A stretch of DNA of 64,000 nucleotides from Cupriavidus taiwanensis (GCF_900250075.1 NZ_LT977071.1:782038-846037), one strand, 5' to 3'. Positions 34,920 to 46,952 are shown, counted from the first letter of the stretch. Translations and numbers: made by a program. The notes: generated from the letters alone by a model not told the origin.

Positions 34920-36041
34920 TCAGAAGTGGTGCCGCATGCCAAGCATCACGCCCACGCGCGTGCTGCGCGCCACGTCGGTGGCGGGCGTGCCAGCCCAGTA
35001 CTCGGTCTCGCGGCCGACCGCGCCGCCGCGCGCGCGCACCACGTCGGCTTCCAGGTACAGGCTGGTGCGCCGGGACAGGGCGTAGTCGGCCACCACCGCG
35101 ACGCTGTCGGCGTTGCCGCTGCCCAGCAGCACCGGCACCTGCAGGAACTGCGTGGTCACGTGGCCGCGCTGCCAGTAGCGGTAATAGGCGCCGGACAGAT
35201 GCAGCGCGGGCGTGAGCTGGTAGCCCAGCCCGGCGAAGGCGATGTTGAAGCGCGCGCCGCCCGCGGCTGGATTTCGCGCCGATTCGCGCCGGCCCATGTG
35301 GCCCACGTAGAAGGTGGCCTTGCCGGCTGCGTAGGAGCCGCCCACGGCGTAGTTGCGGACGGTGTGGCCGCCGTCGGCGCTGCGGCGCTGGTCATAGGCC
35401 GCGCCCAGCGCCAGCGCGCCCTGCTGCAGCATCAGCCCGCCGCCCAGCGTGGCGCCGCGCGCCAGGCTGCCGGCTTGCCCGCCGGCGCCGTAGTCCAGTT
35501 GCAGCGTCAGCGGGCCGGCGCTTTTCTTGTAGACCAAGCTGTGGTCGATGCGATAGTCCTGGAAGAAGATGTCGCCGCCCAGGTAGATCGGATCGGACCA
35601 GAAGTTGCCCCAGCCCTGGTCCAGCGGATTGAAGGCCCAGCCGATATTGTTCAGGGCGTTGTACTGGCGGCCGAAGGTCAGGCTGCCCCAGTCGCCGGCC
35701 ATGCCGGCATAGGCCTGGCGGCCAAACAGCGCCTGGTAGCTGGCGCGGCCGTCGTCGCTGCCGATGCCGGCCTCGAGCTGGAAGATGGCGTGCCGGCCGC
35801 CGCCCAGGTCTTCGTCGCCCTTCAGGCCGAAGCGGCTGCCGACCATGCCGCCGGAGACCAGCGCCGCCTGGTCGTGGTGATGGCCGTCGAGGTTCGAGGT
35901 GTAGCGCACGGCCGTGCTGACGATGCCATAGACGGTGACGCCCGGCTGCGCATGGGCGCGCCCCGCGGTGAGGGCAGTGATAAGGGCAGCGACGGGCAAC
36001 AGCCCGGCCGCCGGCAGCCAGTGGCTGGCTGTCTTCTTCAT
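34920..36041 (-). CDS. Gram-negative general porin (Porin_4 type)
   Basis: A 373-residue outer-membrane porin. A signal peptide (about 1-31, ending AHA) precedes SVTVYGIV-like GVTVYGIVSTAVRYTS, and the protein ends with an aromatic HHF, the outer-membrane sorting signal. Betaproteobacterial anion-selective porins of this type form 16-strand trimers for small solutes. No partner transport gene is close, so the solute is not known. Confidence 0.88.
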   Translation of the reverse strand: MKKTASHWLPAAGLLPVAALITALTAGRAHAQPGVTVYGIVSTAVRYTSNLDGHHHDQAALVSGGMVGSRFGLKGDEDLGGGRHAIFQLEAGIGSDDGRASYQALFGRQAYAGMAGDWGSLTFGRQYNALNNIGWAFNPLDQGWGNFWSDPIYLGGDIFFQDYRIDHSLVYKKSAGPLTLQLDYGAGGQAGSLARGATLGGGLMLQQGALALGAAYDQRRSADGGHTVRNYAVGGSYAAGKATFYVGHMGRRESARNPAAGGARFNIAFAGLGYQLTPALHLSGAYYRYWQRGHVTTQFLQVPVLLGSGNADSVAVVADYALSRRTSLYLEADVVRARGGAVGRETEYWAGTPATDVARSTRVGVMLGMRHHF

Positions 36042-36570
36042 GGAGGGTCCTCCGGAGGGCCGGATCCGGACGGCGCGGTAGCGTGCCGGAGCGGATCCGT
36101 CAGGCCGATGGCCTGCGGGTTCCAGTCCCGCGCGGGGGCACGCGGGTCGTCATCGGGCCTGGCGCAACGGATGCGTGGCCCGGGCGAGGGTCGAAGCGGG
36201 CGACGATGCCTGGAGGGTCGGCGAATGCCGGCAGTATTGCCGGGCAAGCCTTGGGCAGCGCCGCTTGCCGGCGCCACGGGAGCGGCCCGAAGGCCATGAA
36301 GCGGGTTCGCCGGCGCCCGCTTCGGCAAGCGTTTTTCGGCAATGGCCGATCGGGCTTGGAAGGCGCATGCCGGGTCGTCCCCGGCGCGGCGAACCGGGCG
36401 TAGTTTACCCGCACTGGGTCAGCGCCCTTGAAAAGTGCTTCGTCCGGCGCTGGTTGCTGGCCTGATCAGGCCGCTGGTGTGCCCCCTCTACCGCATGCGG
36501 GAGAGGGGTGGAGGAGAGGGCCGGCGCGTCAACGAACTCGGTCGCGACACACCGGCCGGGGGCGGACGCC
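36042..36570. other. Intergenic region between porin and fusA2
   Basis: A 529-bp gap upstream of the porin and downstream of fusA2. It contains the palindromic repeat at 36483-36508 and no supported protein gene. Promoter of the porin must lie at its left end; no clear box was read. Confidence 0.4.
36483..36508. repeat. CCCCTCT-type palindromic repeat downstream of fusA2
   Basis: A near-perfect 26-bp palindrome with arms CCCCTCT and AGAGGGG around CCGCATGCGG. This sequence type is scattered in beta- and gammaproteobacterial genomes after genes and probably serves as a transcription end for fusA2. Confidence 0.6.
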
Positions 36571-38691
<2,121 letters not shown>

Positions 38692-38972
38692 GGATGAAAC
38701 ACGCCCGAATAGAGTAGCACCACTGGCCGCTCCCCGTTGCCCCTGCCGCGGGCAGGGACACGCGCTTCGGGGCGGCCCGCGGACGGTCCCGCGCGTCTGA
38801 GGCGGGCCTAGGATTTTCGCTGCAACCGAAGCGGATTCCTCCCATCCTGTGCGCGCCTGCGGCTCCCTATACTGGCGTGGCATCGCGCACCGGCATGCGC
38901 CGTTCCTGCCAGCCCGTTCCAGCATCGGGATGTTGCCTCCGCCGATGCCTGCCTAGAACCTGGACCCCGCGC

Positions 38973-39602
38973 ATGACAACCATCCTGATCGTTGACGACC
39001 ATCCGGCGATGCGGTTGGTGCTTCGGCACCATCTGTCGCAACTGCTTGGCGTCGACGAGGTGATCGAGGCGGACAACGGGCAATGCGCCATCGAAATGGT
39101 GCGCGCACGCATGCCGGACCTGGTGCTGCTCGACCTCGACATCCCGCGCTCGAGCGGGCTCGACGTGGCGCCGCGCCTGCGCGCGATCCATCCGCAGGTG
39201 CGCATCCTGGTGGTGACGGCGCTGGACCCGGCCGTGTTCGTCAGCCGTTCGTGGCAGGCGGGCGCGCAGGGCTTCGTCAGCAAGACCCAGGACATCAAGG
39301 AAATCCTGCGCGCGGTCGAGGCCGTGCTGGCGGGCTATACCGTGTTCCCGGTGCTGGGCCGCGGCGGCGCGCCGCGCCAGTCGATGTCGGCCGACGACGA
39401 GATGCTGCGGCGGCTGTCCGACAAGGAACTGGTGGTGCTGCAGATGCTGGCGCGCGGCATGTCGTACAAGGCCATCAGCGAAAGCCTCTTTATCAGCAAC
39501 AAGACCGTCAGCAGCTACAAGGCCCGCATCATGAACAAGCTGCAGGTGTCGTCGCTGGTCGAACTGGTCGACTTCGCGCGCCGCTGCCGGCTGACGCCTT
39601 AG
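38973..39602 (+). CDS. NarL/FixJ-type response regulator
   Basis: A 209-residue two-domain regulator. Receiver at about 1-120 with the acidic pair in IVDDHP and phospho-acceptor Asp in LLDLDIP, and the conserved Lys (SKTQ). LuxR-type HTH at about 145-205 (LSDKELVVLQMLARGMSYKAISESLFISNKTVSSYKARIMNKL). It resembles BvgA/EvgA regulators. No sensor gene is adjacent, so its kinase is elsewhere; the hybrid kinase 5 kb away is one candidate. ATG 38973 chosen as start of the receiver. Confidence 0.9.
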   Translation: MTTILIVDDHPAMRLVLRHHLSQLLGVDEVIEADNGQCAIEMVRARMPDLVLLDLDIPRSSGLDVAPRLRAIHPQVRILVVTALDPAVFVSRSWQAGAQGFVSKTQDIKEILRAVEAVLAGYTVFPVLGRGGAPRQSMSADDEMLRRLSDKELVVLQMLARGMSYKAISESLFISNKTVSSYKARIMNKLQVSSLVELVDFARRCRLTP

Positions 39603-39630
39603 CGGCGGGCGCCGGCGCCGTTATTCATTA

Positions 39631-39643
39631 GACATCGTATGAC
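39631..39643. promoter_or_regulatory. Aldarate-operator-like core beside regulator gene
   Basis: The core GACATCGTATGAC agrees in 12 of 13 positions with the reverse complement of the core at 40531-40543. It lies between the response regulator and the 3' end of the FadR-type gene. Could be a secondary or relic operator. Confidence 0.45.
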
Positions 39644-39678
39644 TTGCCGGCGCATGCCCGCCGCATGCGCGTCCCGCT

Positions 39679-40446
39679 TCAGCCTTGCGGGCCGGCCGAC
39701 CCGGACGCCTTGCGCAGCCGCTCGCGGCTGTTGGTCAGGTGCATGCGCATGGCGGCCTTGGCGGCGTCGGGGTCGCGGCGCTCGATCGCGTCGTAGATGT
39801 TCTCGTGCTCGATGCTGACCCGCTCCAGGTACTGCACGCGCTCGGGGGTGCTGACCTGCAGCCGGCTGCGCGGGATCACCATGGTGCCCAGGTGACCCAT
39901 GATGTCGGTGAAATAGCGGTTGCCGGTGGCACGCGCGATGGCCAGGTGGAAGGCGAAGTCGCTCTCTACCGCGTCATTGCCCTCGCCGGCGCCGTGCTTG
40001 AGCTCGTCCAGCGCCTGGCGCATCGCCGCAAGTTGCGCCTCGGTGCGGCGCGCGGCCGCCAGGCCGGCCGCCTCGGCTTCCACGCTGACGCGGAATTCCA
40101 GCATCGCCATCACATCCATGGCCGTGCCCAGCGTGTCCGGCCCGATCCGGAATGGCGACGGCGCTTCGGCCGGGCGTTCCAGCACGAAGGTGCCGATGCC
40201 GTGGCGCGTCTCCACCAGGCCGCTGGCCTGTAGCCGCGACAGCGCTTCGCGCACCACGGTGCGGCTCACGCCCATGGTGGCCATGATCTCGGATTCGGTG
40301 GGTAGCTTGTCGCCGGGCTTGAGCTGGCCCTGGCGGATCTCCTCGCCAAGGGCTTGTACGACTTCTTCGGCAAGCGTGCGGCCGCGGCGGCGCAACGGGG
40401 TCGGGGCGGAACTCGGGGTCGGCGCGAGAGGCTGGGCGTTCGGCAT
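39679..40446 (-). CDS. FadR-type GntR regulator of aldarate genes
   Basis: A 255-residue GntR regulator: winged HTH at about 22-90 (LAEEVVQALGEEIRQGQLKPGDKLPTESEIMATMGVSRTVVREAL) and an FCD ligand domain (about 105-235) with metal-binding His/Asp positions (SDFAFHLAIARATGNR). FCD regulators bind organic acids. It is divergent from glucarate dehydratase, 167 bp away, with a 25-bp palindrome between. Repression of the aldarate genes relieved by glucarate or a pathway intermediate is the likely role. ATG 40446 chosen as it starts before the HTH; the frame extends to 40515. Confidence 0.88.
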   Translation of the reverse strand: MPNAQPLAPTPSSAPTPLRRRGRTLAEEVVQALGEEIRQGQLKPGDKLPTESEIMATMGVSRTVVREALSRLQASGLVETRHGIGTFVLERPAEAPSPFRIGPDTLGTAMDVMAMLEFRVSVEAEAAGLAAARRTEAQLAAMRQALDELKHGAGEGNDAVESDFAFHLAIARATGNRYFTDIMGHLGTMVIPRSRLQVSTPERVQYLERVSIEHENIYDAIERRDPDAAKAAMRMHLTNSRERLRKASGSAGPQG

Positions 40447-40491
40447 GGCAGCTACGTACGAATTCAGGGATACGGGCGGGCTTTCCCGGAC

Positions 40492-40521
40492 TTGACCGGC
40501 CCGAGAATGCCTCATTATACT
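40492..40521 (+). promoter_or_regulatory. Promoter of the glucarate dehydratase operon
   Basis: TTGACC (40492-40497) and TATACT (40516-40521) with 18-bp spacing on the plus strand. The start point would fall inside the following operator palindrome, the usual set-up for repression. Confidence 0.6.
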
Positions 40522-40524
40522 GGG

Positions 40525-40549
40525 TTATCAGTCATACGATGACAGATAA
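40525..40549. promoter_or_regulatory. 25-bp palindromic operator of the aldarate regulon
   Basis: Arms TTATCAGTCAT and ATGACAGATAA around ACG form an almost perfect dyad (one central-pair mismatch per arm). Related sites lie at 46934-46952 in front of the second aldarate operon and at 39631-39643 beside the regulator. Binding by the FadR-type GntR protein is inferred from recurrence and position. Confidence 0.7.
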
Positions 40550-40613
40550 CATACGCAACACAAGGCCCGGGTGAAGGATCGTACGCCCGCGGCCAGCCGG
40601 AGACATTGCCGAG

Positions 40614-41969
40614 ATGACCCCTACCGCCACGCCCATGGCGCCCGCCCATACCCCGGTCGTGACCGAACTGACCGTGGTGCCCGTTGCCGGGCATGACAGC
40701 ATGCTGATGAACCTGTCCGGCGCCCATGGCCCGTACTTCACGCGCAATATCGTGATCGTGCGCGACAGCTCCGGCCATACCGGCGTCGGCGAAGTGCCGG
40801 GCGGCGAAGGCATCCGCCAGACACTGGAAGACGCGCGCCCGCTGCTGGTGGGCCAGCCCATCGGCCACTACCAGGCCGTGCTGAACCGCGTGCGCGCGGC
40901 CTTTGCCGGCCGCGATGCCGGCGGCCGCGGCCTGCAGACTTTCGACCTGCGCATCACCATCCACGCCGTCACGGCGCTGGAGGCGGCGCTGCTCGACCTG
41001 CTCGGCCAGCACCTGGAGGTGCCGGTGGCCGCGCTGCTGGGCGAGGGCCAGCAGCGCGACGCGGTGGAGATGCTGGGGTACCTGTTCTATATCGGCGAGC
41101 GCCAGCGCACCACGCTGGACTACCGCACCGAGCCGGACGCGGACAACGCGTGGTTCCGCCTGCGCAATGAAGCGGCGATGACGCCCGAGGCCGTGGTGCG
41201 CCTGGCCGAAGCGGCGTATGAGCGCTACGGCTTCAATGACTTCAAGCTCAAGGGCGGCGTGCTGCGCGGCGACGAAGAGATGGAAGCGATCCTGGCGCTG
41301 GCCGAGCGCTTCCCCAGGGCGCGCATCACGCTCGATCCCAACGGCGCCTGGTCGCTGGCGGACGCCGTGCGCCTGTGCCGCGACAAGCGCGGCGTGCTGG
41401 CCTATGCCGAAGATCCGTGCGGCGCCGAAGACGGCTACTCGGGCCGCGAGATCATGGCCGAGTTCCGCACCGCCACCGGCCTGCCCACCGCCACCAACAT
41501 GATCGCCACCGACTGGCGCCAGATGGGGCATGCGGTGCGGCTGCAGTCGGTCGACATCCCGCTGGCCGACCCGCATTTCTGGACCATGCAGGGCTCGGTG
41601 CGGGTCGCCCAGATGTGTGCCGAATGGGGCCTGACCTGGGGCTCGCATTCGAACAACCACTTCGATATCTCGCTGGCGATGTTCACGCACGTGGCGGCGG
41701 CCGCGCCGGGACGCGTCACCGCGATCGACACCCACTGGATCTGGCAGGACGGCGAACACCTGACCCGCAACCCGCTGCAGATCGAAGGCGGGCTGGTGCA
41801 GGTGCCCAGGACCCCGGGGCTGGGCGTCGAGCTCGACCCGGATGCGCTGGCGCGCGCGCACGAGCTGTACCAGCGCAAGGGCCTGGGCGCGCGCGACGAT
41901 GCCGCGGCGATGCAGTTCCTGATCCCGGGCTGGCAGTTCAACAACAAGGCGCCGTGCATGGTGCGCTGA
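40614..41969 (+). CDS. gudD: Glucarate dehydratase
   Basis: A 451-residue enolase-superfamily dehydratase converting D-glucarate (or L-idarate) to 5-dehydro-4-deoxyglucarate. Motifs fit Gud[19 protein letters not shown], the KxK pair in [12 protein letters not shown], metal ligand DPNGAW, and the late catalytic [11 protein letters not shown]. The length is usual for the family. It lies behind a promoter and operator and is followed by a Bug binding-protein gene. Its partners in the second operon complete the path to 2-oxoglutarate. Confidence 0.92.
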   Translation: MTPTATPMAPAHTPVVTELTVVPVAGHDSMLMNLSGAHGPYFTRNIVIVRDSSGHTGVGEVPGGEGIRQTLEDARPLLVGQPIGHYQAVLNRVRAAFAGRDAGGRGLQTFDLRITIHAVTALEAALLDLLGQHLEVPVAALLGEGQQRDAVEMLGYLFYIGERQRTTLDYRTEPDADNAWFRLRNEAAMTPEAVVRLAEAAYERYGFNDFKLKGGVLRGDEEMEAILALAERFPRARITLDPNGAWSLADAVRLCRDKRGVLAYAEDPCGAEDGYSGREIMAEFRTATGLPTATNMIATDWRQMGHAVRLQSVDIPLADPHFWTMQGSVRVAQMCAEWGLTWGSHSNNHFDISLAMFTHVAAAAPGRVTAIDTHWIWQDGEHLTRNPLQIEGGLVQVPRTPGLGVELDPDALARAHELYQRKGLGARDDAAAMQFLIPGWQFNNKAPCMVR

Positions 41970-42060
41970 CGCGCCACCGGCGACGACGCCAACGGCCATT
42001 GCCCGTCATCCATCCCGCGGCGGCAGGCCTCTCTCATCAAAAACAGTGCAGGAGACAACC

Positions 42061-43083
42061 ATGACCGCATTCCAACGCCAGGGCGCGCCGCGCCTGCCTC
42101 ACTGGCTACGCGCCGTTGCGCTCGGCTCGGTCGCCGCGGTCGCGGCGCTGACCTTCATCGGCCCGGCCGGCGCCGCGGCGCAGGACTGGCCGCAACGTCC
42201 GGTATCGGTGGTGGTGCCGTTCCCGCCGGGCGGCTCCAGCGATGCCATCGCGCGCATGCTGACGGTGCCGCTCAACGAGAAGCTGGGCCAGCCGTTCGTG
42301 ATCGACAACCGCCCCGGCGCGACCGGCGCCATCGGCGCCACCTACGTCAAGCGCGCGCCGGCCGACGGCTACACCATGATGGTGGCGTCGATCGGCGTCT
42401 ATGCGGTCAACCCGTTCCTGCAGAAGAACCTGGCCTATGACCCGGCCAAGGACTTCGACCTGCTGACCGTGGCGGTGCGCGCGCCCAACGTGCTGGTGGC
42501 CAACCCGCAGTTCCCGGCCAACACGCTGGCGGAACTGGTGGCGTACATGAAGAAGAACCCGGGCAAGGTCAGCTTTGCCTCGTCCGGCGCCGGCTCGTCC
42601 GACCACCTGACCGCGGCGCTGTTCTGGCAGAAGAGCGCCACCGACGGCCTGCACGTGCCCTACAAGGGCGGTGGCCCGGCCATCTCGGACCTGCTGGCCG
42701 GACAGGTAGACGTGTCGTTCCAGAACGTCAACGCGGTGCTGCAGCACATCCGTGCCGGCAAGCTCAAGGCGATGGCGGTGACTTCCGACAAGCGCTCGCC
42801 GGTGCTGCCCAATGTGCCCACCATGGCCGAGGCCGGCATCAAGGATGTCGAGGTCTACTCGTGGCAGGGCGTGGCGGCGCCGCGCGGCCTGCCGCCGGAG
42901 ATCAAGAGCCGCCTGCACGGCGCGCTGGTGTCGTCGCTGAACGACCCCAAGATGCGCCAGAAGCTGTCCGAGAGCGGCTTCGAGGTGGTGGCCAACACCC
43001 CCGAGCAGTTCAACCAGTTCGAGGCGCAGGAGCTGCAGCGCTGGAAGACCGTGATCGAGAAGGGCAAGATCGCGCTGGACTGA
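42061..43083 (+). CDS. Bug-family binding protein 1 of aldarate operon
   Basis: A 340-residue TctC-type periplasmic binding protein with signal peptide (about 1-42). Bug motifs: RPVSVVVPFPPGGSSDAIARM, DNRPGATGAIGATYVKRAPADGYTMM and HVPYKGGGPAISDLLAGQVD. The CAGGAGAC ribosome binding site marks ATG 42061. It presumably captures glucarate or a related sugar acid. A second Bug gene follows, but no TctA or TctB membrane gene is in the window. Confidence 0.88.
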   Translation: MTAFQRQGAPRLPHWLRAVALGSVAAVAALTFIGPAGAAAQDWPQRPVSVVVPFPPGGSSDAIARMLTVPLNEKLGQPFVIDNRPGATGAIGATYVKRAPADGYTMMVASIGVYAVNPFLQKNLAYDPAKDFDLLTVAVRAPNVLVANPQFPANTLAELVAYMKKNPGKVSFASSGAGSSDHLTAALFWQKSATDGLHVPYKGGGPAISDLLAGQVDVSFQNVNAVLQHIRAGKLKAMAVTSDKRSPVLPNVPTMAEAGIKDVEVYSWQGVAAPRGLPPEIKSRLHGALVSSLNDPKMRQKLSESGFEVVANTPEQFNQFEAQELQRWKTVIEKGKIALD

Positions 43084-43181
43084 AAACCGCCGCATAAAAC
43101 CCAATACCAAAGCACCGACCGCGCCGGCCCTGCACGTGCATCGTGCCGCGCCGGCGCGCGCCCTCGACTGGAGACCACAGC

Positions 43182-44177
43182 ATGACTTACGGACGCCGCA
43201 ACTTCCTCAAGCAATCCTCCGCCCTGGCCGCCGGCCTTGCCGCGGGGCCGCTCGCCGGCCTGTCGTCGGCCGCGCACGCCGCGGACTGGCCCACCCGCCC
43301 GATCCGCCTGGTGGTGCCGTACACCGCCGGCGGCTCGTCGGACATCATCGCGCGCCTGATCAGCAAGCAGCTGGGCGAGGCGCTGGGCCAGTCGGTGGTG
43401 GTCGACAACCGCCCCGGCGCCAACGGCAACGTCGGCGCGGCACTGGTCGCTCAGGCGACCGACAACCACACGCTGCTGCTGTGCGATATCGGCGCGCTGG
43501 CGATCAGCCCGTCGGTCTACACCAAGCTGACCTTCAATATCGCCAAGGACCTGAAGCCGGTGTCGATGCTGGCGTATTCGCCGCACCTGCTGGTGGTGCA
43601 TCCGTCGGTGCAGGTGACCAGCGTGAAGGAACTGGTGGCGCTGTCGCAGCGCAGCCAGCTCAATTTCGCCGTGACCGCCATCGGCAGCGCGCCGCACCTG
43701 GCCGGCGTGGCGGTGGAGCAGGCCACCGGCGCCAAGTGGCAGTACGTGCCCTACAAGGGCGGCTCGCAAGCCATTGCGGACACCGTCGGCGGCAGCGCCC
43801 AGGTGCTGATGAACGGTATGCTCGCCACGCTGCCGCATGTGCAGTCGGGCAAGCTCAAGCTGATCGCACAGTCCAAGCGCACGCGCATGCCGCTGCTGCA
43901 GAACGTGCCGACCATCGCCGAGCAGGGCGTGCCGAACTTCGAGTCGGGCACCTGGCAGGGCGTGATGGCCCCGGCCAGCATGCCCGATGCGATGGTGGCG
44001 CGCATCAGCGCCGAACTGATCCGCATCATCCGCGCCCCTGACTTGCGCGCCCAGCTGGTGGCGCAGGGCGCCGAAGTGGTGACGATGACGCCGGGGGAAA
44101 CCGGCAAGTTCTTTGTTGCCGAGCAAACACGCTGGGCGGGGGTGGTGAAGCAGGCGGGGATCAAGCTGGAGGCTTGA
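43182..44177 (+). CDS. Bug-family binding protein 2 of aldarate operon (Tat signal)
   Basis: A 331-residue TctC-type binding protein. The N-terminus GRRNFLKQSSALAAG looks like a Tat (twin-arginine) export signal, unlike its neighbour. Bug motifs RPIRLVVPYTAGGSSDIIARL and DNRPGANGNVGAAL are clear. It lies 98 bp after the first Bug gene and ends before a rho-independent terminator. Two different Bug proteins in one operon suggest two ligands or a transport-plus-sensing pair. Confidence 0.87.
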   Translation: MTYGRRNFLKQSSALAAGLAAGPLAGLSSAAHAADWPTRPIRLVVPYTAGGSSDIIARLISKQLGEALGQSVVVDNRPGANGNVGAALVAQATDNHTLLLCDIGALAISPSVYTKLTFNIAKDLKPVSMLAYSPHLLVVHPSVQVTSVKELVALSQRSQLNFAVTAIGSAPHLAGVAVEQATGAKWQYVPYKGGSQAIADTVGGSAQVLMNGMLATLPHVQSGKLKLIAQSKRTRMPLLQNVPTIAEQGVPNFESGTWQGVMAPASMPDAMVARISAELIRIIRAPDLRAQLVAQGAEVVTMTPGETGKFFVAEQTRWAGVVKQAGIKLEA

Positions 44178-44200
44178 GGGGCAGGTGTTGGCAAGGGATG

Positions 44201-44231
44201 GCTCGCATGGGGAATGCGGGCCTTTTTTTTT
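44201..44231 (+). terminator. Terminator of the gudD operon
   Basis: Stem GCTCGCAT / ATGCGGGC (one G-T pair), loop GGGGA, followed by C and a run of nine or more T on the plus strand, 24 bp after the second Bug gene. Confidence 0.85.
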
Positions 44232-44261
44232 GCGGGGGCCTAGAGGAGGCGTGGCCAAAAG

Positions 44262-44286
44262 CAAAAAGCCCCGCACCAGGCGGGGC
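44262..44286 (-). terminator. Terminator of the dioxovalerate dehydrogenase operon
   Basis: On the minus strand stem GCCCCGC / GCGGGGC, loop of five, followed by TTTTTGCTTTT, just after the dehydrogenase stop. Confidence 0.85.
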
Positions 44287-44304
44287 ACGTCTCAATGGCT
44301 CTTG

Positions 44305-45831
44305 TTATTTCCGCAGCGCCGCCGGCATCAGCCCCTGCGGCAGGTTCTGGTAGCAAACCGGCCGCAGGAACCGGTCGATCGCCGTAGCGCCCACCGAAGT
44401 CGTACGCACATCGGACGTCGCCGGGAACGGCCCGCCGTGCACCATCGCGTACGCCACCTCGACGCCGGTGGGATAGCCGTTGCACAGCACGCGCCCGGCC
44501 TTGCGTTCCAGCACCGGCAGCAGGCGCTGCGCCGCCGGGTGGTCGGCGTCGTCGAGCTGCATCGTGGCGGTCAGCTGGCCTTCGAGCTGGCGCGCCACGG
44601 TCAGCATCTCCTCCATATCGCGGCACACCACCAGCACCGTCGATGGGCCGAACACCTCGGCCTGCATGCGGTGGTCAGCCAGGAACTGCGCGGCGGTGGT
44701 TTCGAACATCTCCGGCCGGGCCTGGTTGGTGCCGCTGGCGTCCACGCCATTGCCGATGCGCTGCAAGCCGTCGAGCGATGCCAGCTGGGCCACGCCCTGC
44801 TGATACGCGGCATGGATGCCGGGCGTCAGCATGGTGGCGGCAGGCTTGCCTTGCAGCGCGCCCAGCGCCGCCGCGCGGAACTTGTCCAGCGCCGGGCCTT
44901 CGATGCCGATCACCAGTCCGGGGTTGGTGCAGAACTGGCCGACGCCGAGCACCAGTGACTCGACCAACTGGCGGCCGATCTCCTCGCCGCGCGCGGCTAG
45001 CGCGGCGGGCAGCAGGAACACGGGGTTGATGCTGCTCATCTCGGCATACACCGGGATCGGCTGCGGGCGCGCGTTGGCGGCGCGCATCAGCGCCATGCCG
45101 CCGGCGCGCGAGCCGGTGAAGCCGACCGCCTGGATCGCCGGATGCGACACCAGCGCGGTGCCGATGGCATTGCCCGCGCCCACCAGCAGCGAGAACACGC
45201 CCTCGGGCAGGCCAGCGTCGCGCACCGCCTGCTGGATTACGCGCCCGACCAGCTCGGAGGTGCCCAGGTGTGCCGGGTGCGCCTTGACCACCACCGGGCA
45301 GCCCGCCGCCAGCGCCGCGGCGGTGTCGCCGCCAGCCACGGAGAAGGCCAGCGGGAAGTTGCTGGCGCCAAACACCGCAACCGGGCCGATGGCGATGCGC
45401 TGCATGCGCAGGTCCGGCCGCGGCGGGGTGCGCTCGGGCAGGGCGGGGTCAAAGGTGGCTTGCTGCCAGCGGCCCTCGCGCAGCACGGTGGCGAACAGCC
45501 GCAGCTGGCCGGCGGTGCGGCCGCGCTCGCCCTGCAGCCGCGCGATCGGCAGCGCGCTTTCGAGGTGGGCGCGTTCGATCAGCGTGTCGCCCAGCGCCTC
45601 GATGCCCGCCGCGATGGCCTCGAGGAAGGCCGCGCGCTGTTCGGGCGTGGTGTTGCGGTACGTGTCGAAGGCCGCCTCGGCCAGCGCGCAGGCGCGCTCG
45701 ACCTCGGCCTCGCCGCCGCAGTGGAAGTCAGGGCCGATCGCCGCGCCGGTGGCGGGGTTGATCGCCTGCAGCGTCGCTTCGGTGCCGCGCACGGCTTGCG
45801 CGCCGATCAGCATGTCGCCGGTGATTTGCAT
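44305..45831 (-). CDS. 2,5-dioxovalerate (alpha-ketoglutarate semialdehyde) dehydrogenase
   Basis: A 508-residue aldehyde dehydrogenase. The nucleophile Cys lies in GQFCTNPG, the general-base Glu in YAEMSSINP, and the cofactor region in [26 protein letters not shown], the pattern of KGSADH enzymes of aldarate and pentose routes. It oxidises 2-oxoglutarate semialdehyde to 2-oxoglutarate. It follows the 5-dehydro-4-deoxyglucarate dehydratase gene on the minus strand (115 bp) and ends at a terminator. ATG 45831 chosen with AAGGA ahead; the frame extends to 45933. Confidence 0.9.
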   Translation of the reverse strand: MQITGDMLIGAQAVRGTEATLQAINPATGAAIGPDFHCGGEAEVERACALAEAAFDTYRNTTPEQRAAFLEAIAAGIEALGDTLIERAHLESALPIARLQGERGRTAGQLRLFATVLREGRWQQATFDPALPERTPPRPDLRMQRIAIGPVAVFGASNFPLAFSVAGGDTAAALAAGCPVVVKAHPAHLGTSELVGRVIQQAVRDAGLPEGVFSLLVGAGNAIGTALVSHPAIQAVGFTGSRAGGMALMRAANARPQPIPVYAEMSSINPVFLLPAALAARGEEIGRQLVESLVLGVGQFCTNPGLVIGIEGPALDKFRAAALGALQGKPAATMLTPGIHAAYQQGVAQLASLDGLQRIGNGVDASGTNQARPEMFETTAAQFLADHRMQAEVFGPSTVLVVCRDMEEMLTVARQLEGQLTATMQLDDADHPAAQRLLPVLERKAGRVLCNGYPTGVEVAYAMVHGGPFPATSDVRTTSVGATAIDRFLRPVCYQNLPQGLMPAALRK

Positions 45832-45945
45832 GGAAGGAATCCTTGTCAGCGTTTGGAACGGGAAGCCGGCCGGAGGGCATGCGCCCCACGGCCGGCTGGT
45901 CGGAATGCGAGGCGGGGACGGCGCGCTGGCCATCCACGTGCCGGG

Positions 45946-46860
45946 TTACTGCGGTCCGAGCTTGTTGATCAGCGCGCCCAGCATCTCCATTTCCTCGCCG
46001 GTCAGGTCCGTCAGCGGCGCGCGCACGGGACCGCCGTCGCGGCCCACCAGGCGCGCGCCCGCCTTGACGATGCTGACCGCATAGCCGGCCTTGCGGTTGC
46101 GGATGGCGAGGTAGGGCAGGAAGAAGTCGTCGATCAGGCGGCCCACGGTGTCGTGGTCGTCCGCGGCGATGGCACGGTAGAAGTCCATCGCCGTCTTCGG
46201 GATGAAGTTGAACACCGCCGACGAATACACCGGCACGCCCAGCGCCTTGTACGCCGCGGCATAGACCTCGGCGGTGGGCAGGCCGCCCAGGTAGGAGAAG
46301 CGGTCGCCCAGCTTGCGGCGGATGCTGACCATGGCTTCGATGTCGCCCACGCCGTCCTTGAAGCCGATCAGGTTGGGGCAGCGCGCGGCCAGGCGGGCCA
46401 ACTGGTCGGCGTTGAGCTTCGAATTGGCGCGGTTGTAGACGATCACGCCGATATCGACCGCCTTGCAGACTTCTTCCACGTGGGCGGCAATGCCGTCCTG
46501 GCTGGCTTCGGTCAGGTAGTGCGGCAGCAGCAGCACGCCCGCGGCGCCCAGGCGCTGGGCTTCCTGCGCGTAGGCGATGGCGGTGCGGGTCGGGCCGCCG
46601 GCGCCGGCCAGGATCGGCACCTTGCCGGCGCAGGTGCGCACGGCGGTGTCGACCACGGCGGAGTAGTCCTGCGGCGTCAGCGAGAAGAACTCGCCCGTGC
46701 CGCCGGCCGCGAACAGCGCGGTGGCGCCGTAGGGAGCCAGCCATTCCAGGCGCGCGGCGTAGGACTTCGGCGCGAAGTCGCCCTGGGCGTCGAAGTCGGT
46801 GATGGGGAAGGACAGCAGGCCTTCGGAGACGATTTGCTTGAGTTCGTTGGGTGCGAGCAT
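45946..46860 (-). CDS. kdgD: 5-dehydro-4-deoxyglucarate dehydratase
   Basis: A 304-residue DapA-family lyase that dehydrates and decarboxylates 5-dehydro-4-deoxyglucarate to 2-oxoglutarate semialdehyde. The Schiff-base lysine is K168 in GFKDGVGD and the family Tyr in IVYNRAN. It supplies the substrate of the adjacent dehydrogenase. The ATG at 46860 is used; an earlier in-frame ATG at 46944 lies within the operator. First gene of the operon, with an operator-like site at 46934-46952. Confidence 0.92.
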   Translation of the reverse strand: MLAPNELKQIVSEGLLSFPITDFDAQGDFAPKSYAARLEWLAPYGATALFAAGGTGEFFSLTPQDYSAVVDTAVRTCAGKVPILAGAGGPTRTAIAYAQEAQRLGAAGVLLLPHYLTEASQDGIAAHVEEVCKAVDIGVIVYNRANSKLNADQLARLAARCPNLIGFKDGVGDIEAMVSIRRKLGDRFSYLGGLPTAEVYAAAYKALGVPVYSSAVFNFIPKTAMDFYRAIAADDHDTVGRLIDDFFLPYLAIRNRKAGYAVSIVKAGARLVGRDGGPVRAPLTDLTGEEMEMLGALINKLGPQ

Positions 46861-46933
46861 TGCGGCAATCCAGGGCGGGCCGATGGCCCGGGGTGGCAGA
46901 GGCGGCTGCCTGCGGCGTGGCAGGTCAGTCGAG

Positions 46934-46952
46934 TTATCAGTCATCGTACGAC
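46934..46952. promoter_or_regulatory. Aldarate operator in front of kdgD
   Basis: TTATCAGTCAT is identical to the left arm of the site at 40525 and is followed by CGT and ACGAC (four of five positions of the other core half). It lies 74-92 bp upstream of the kdgD start. Probable second operator of the same GntR regulator. Confidence 0.6.
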
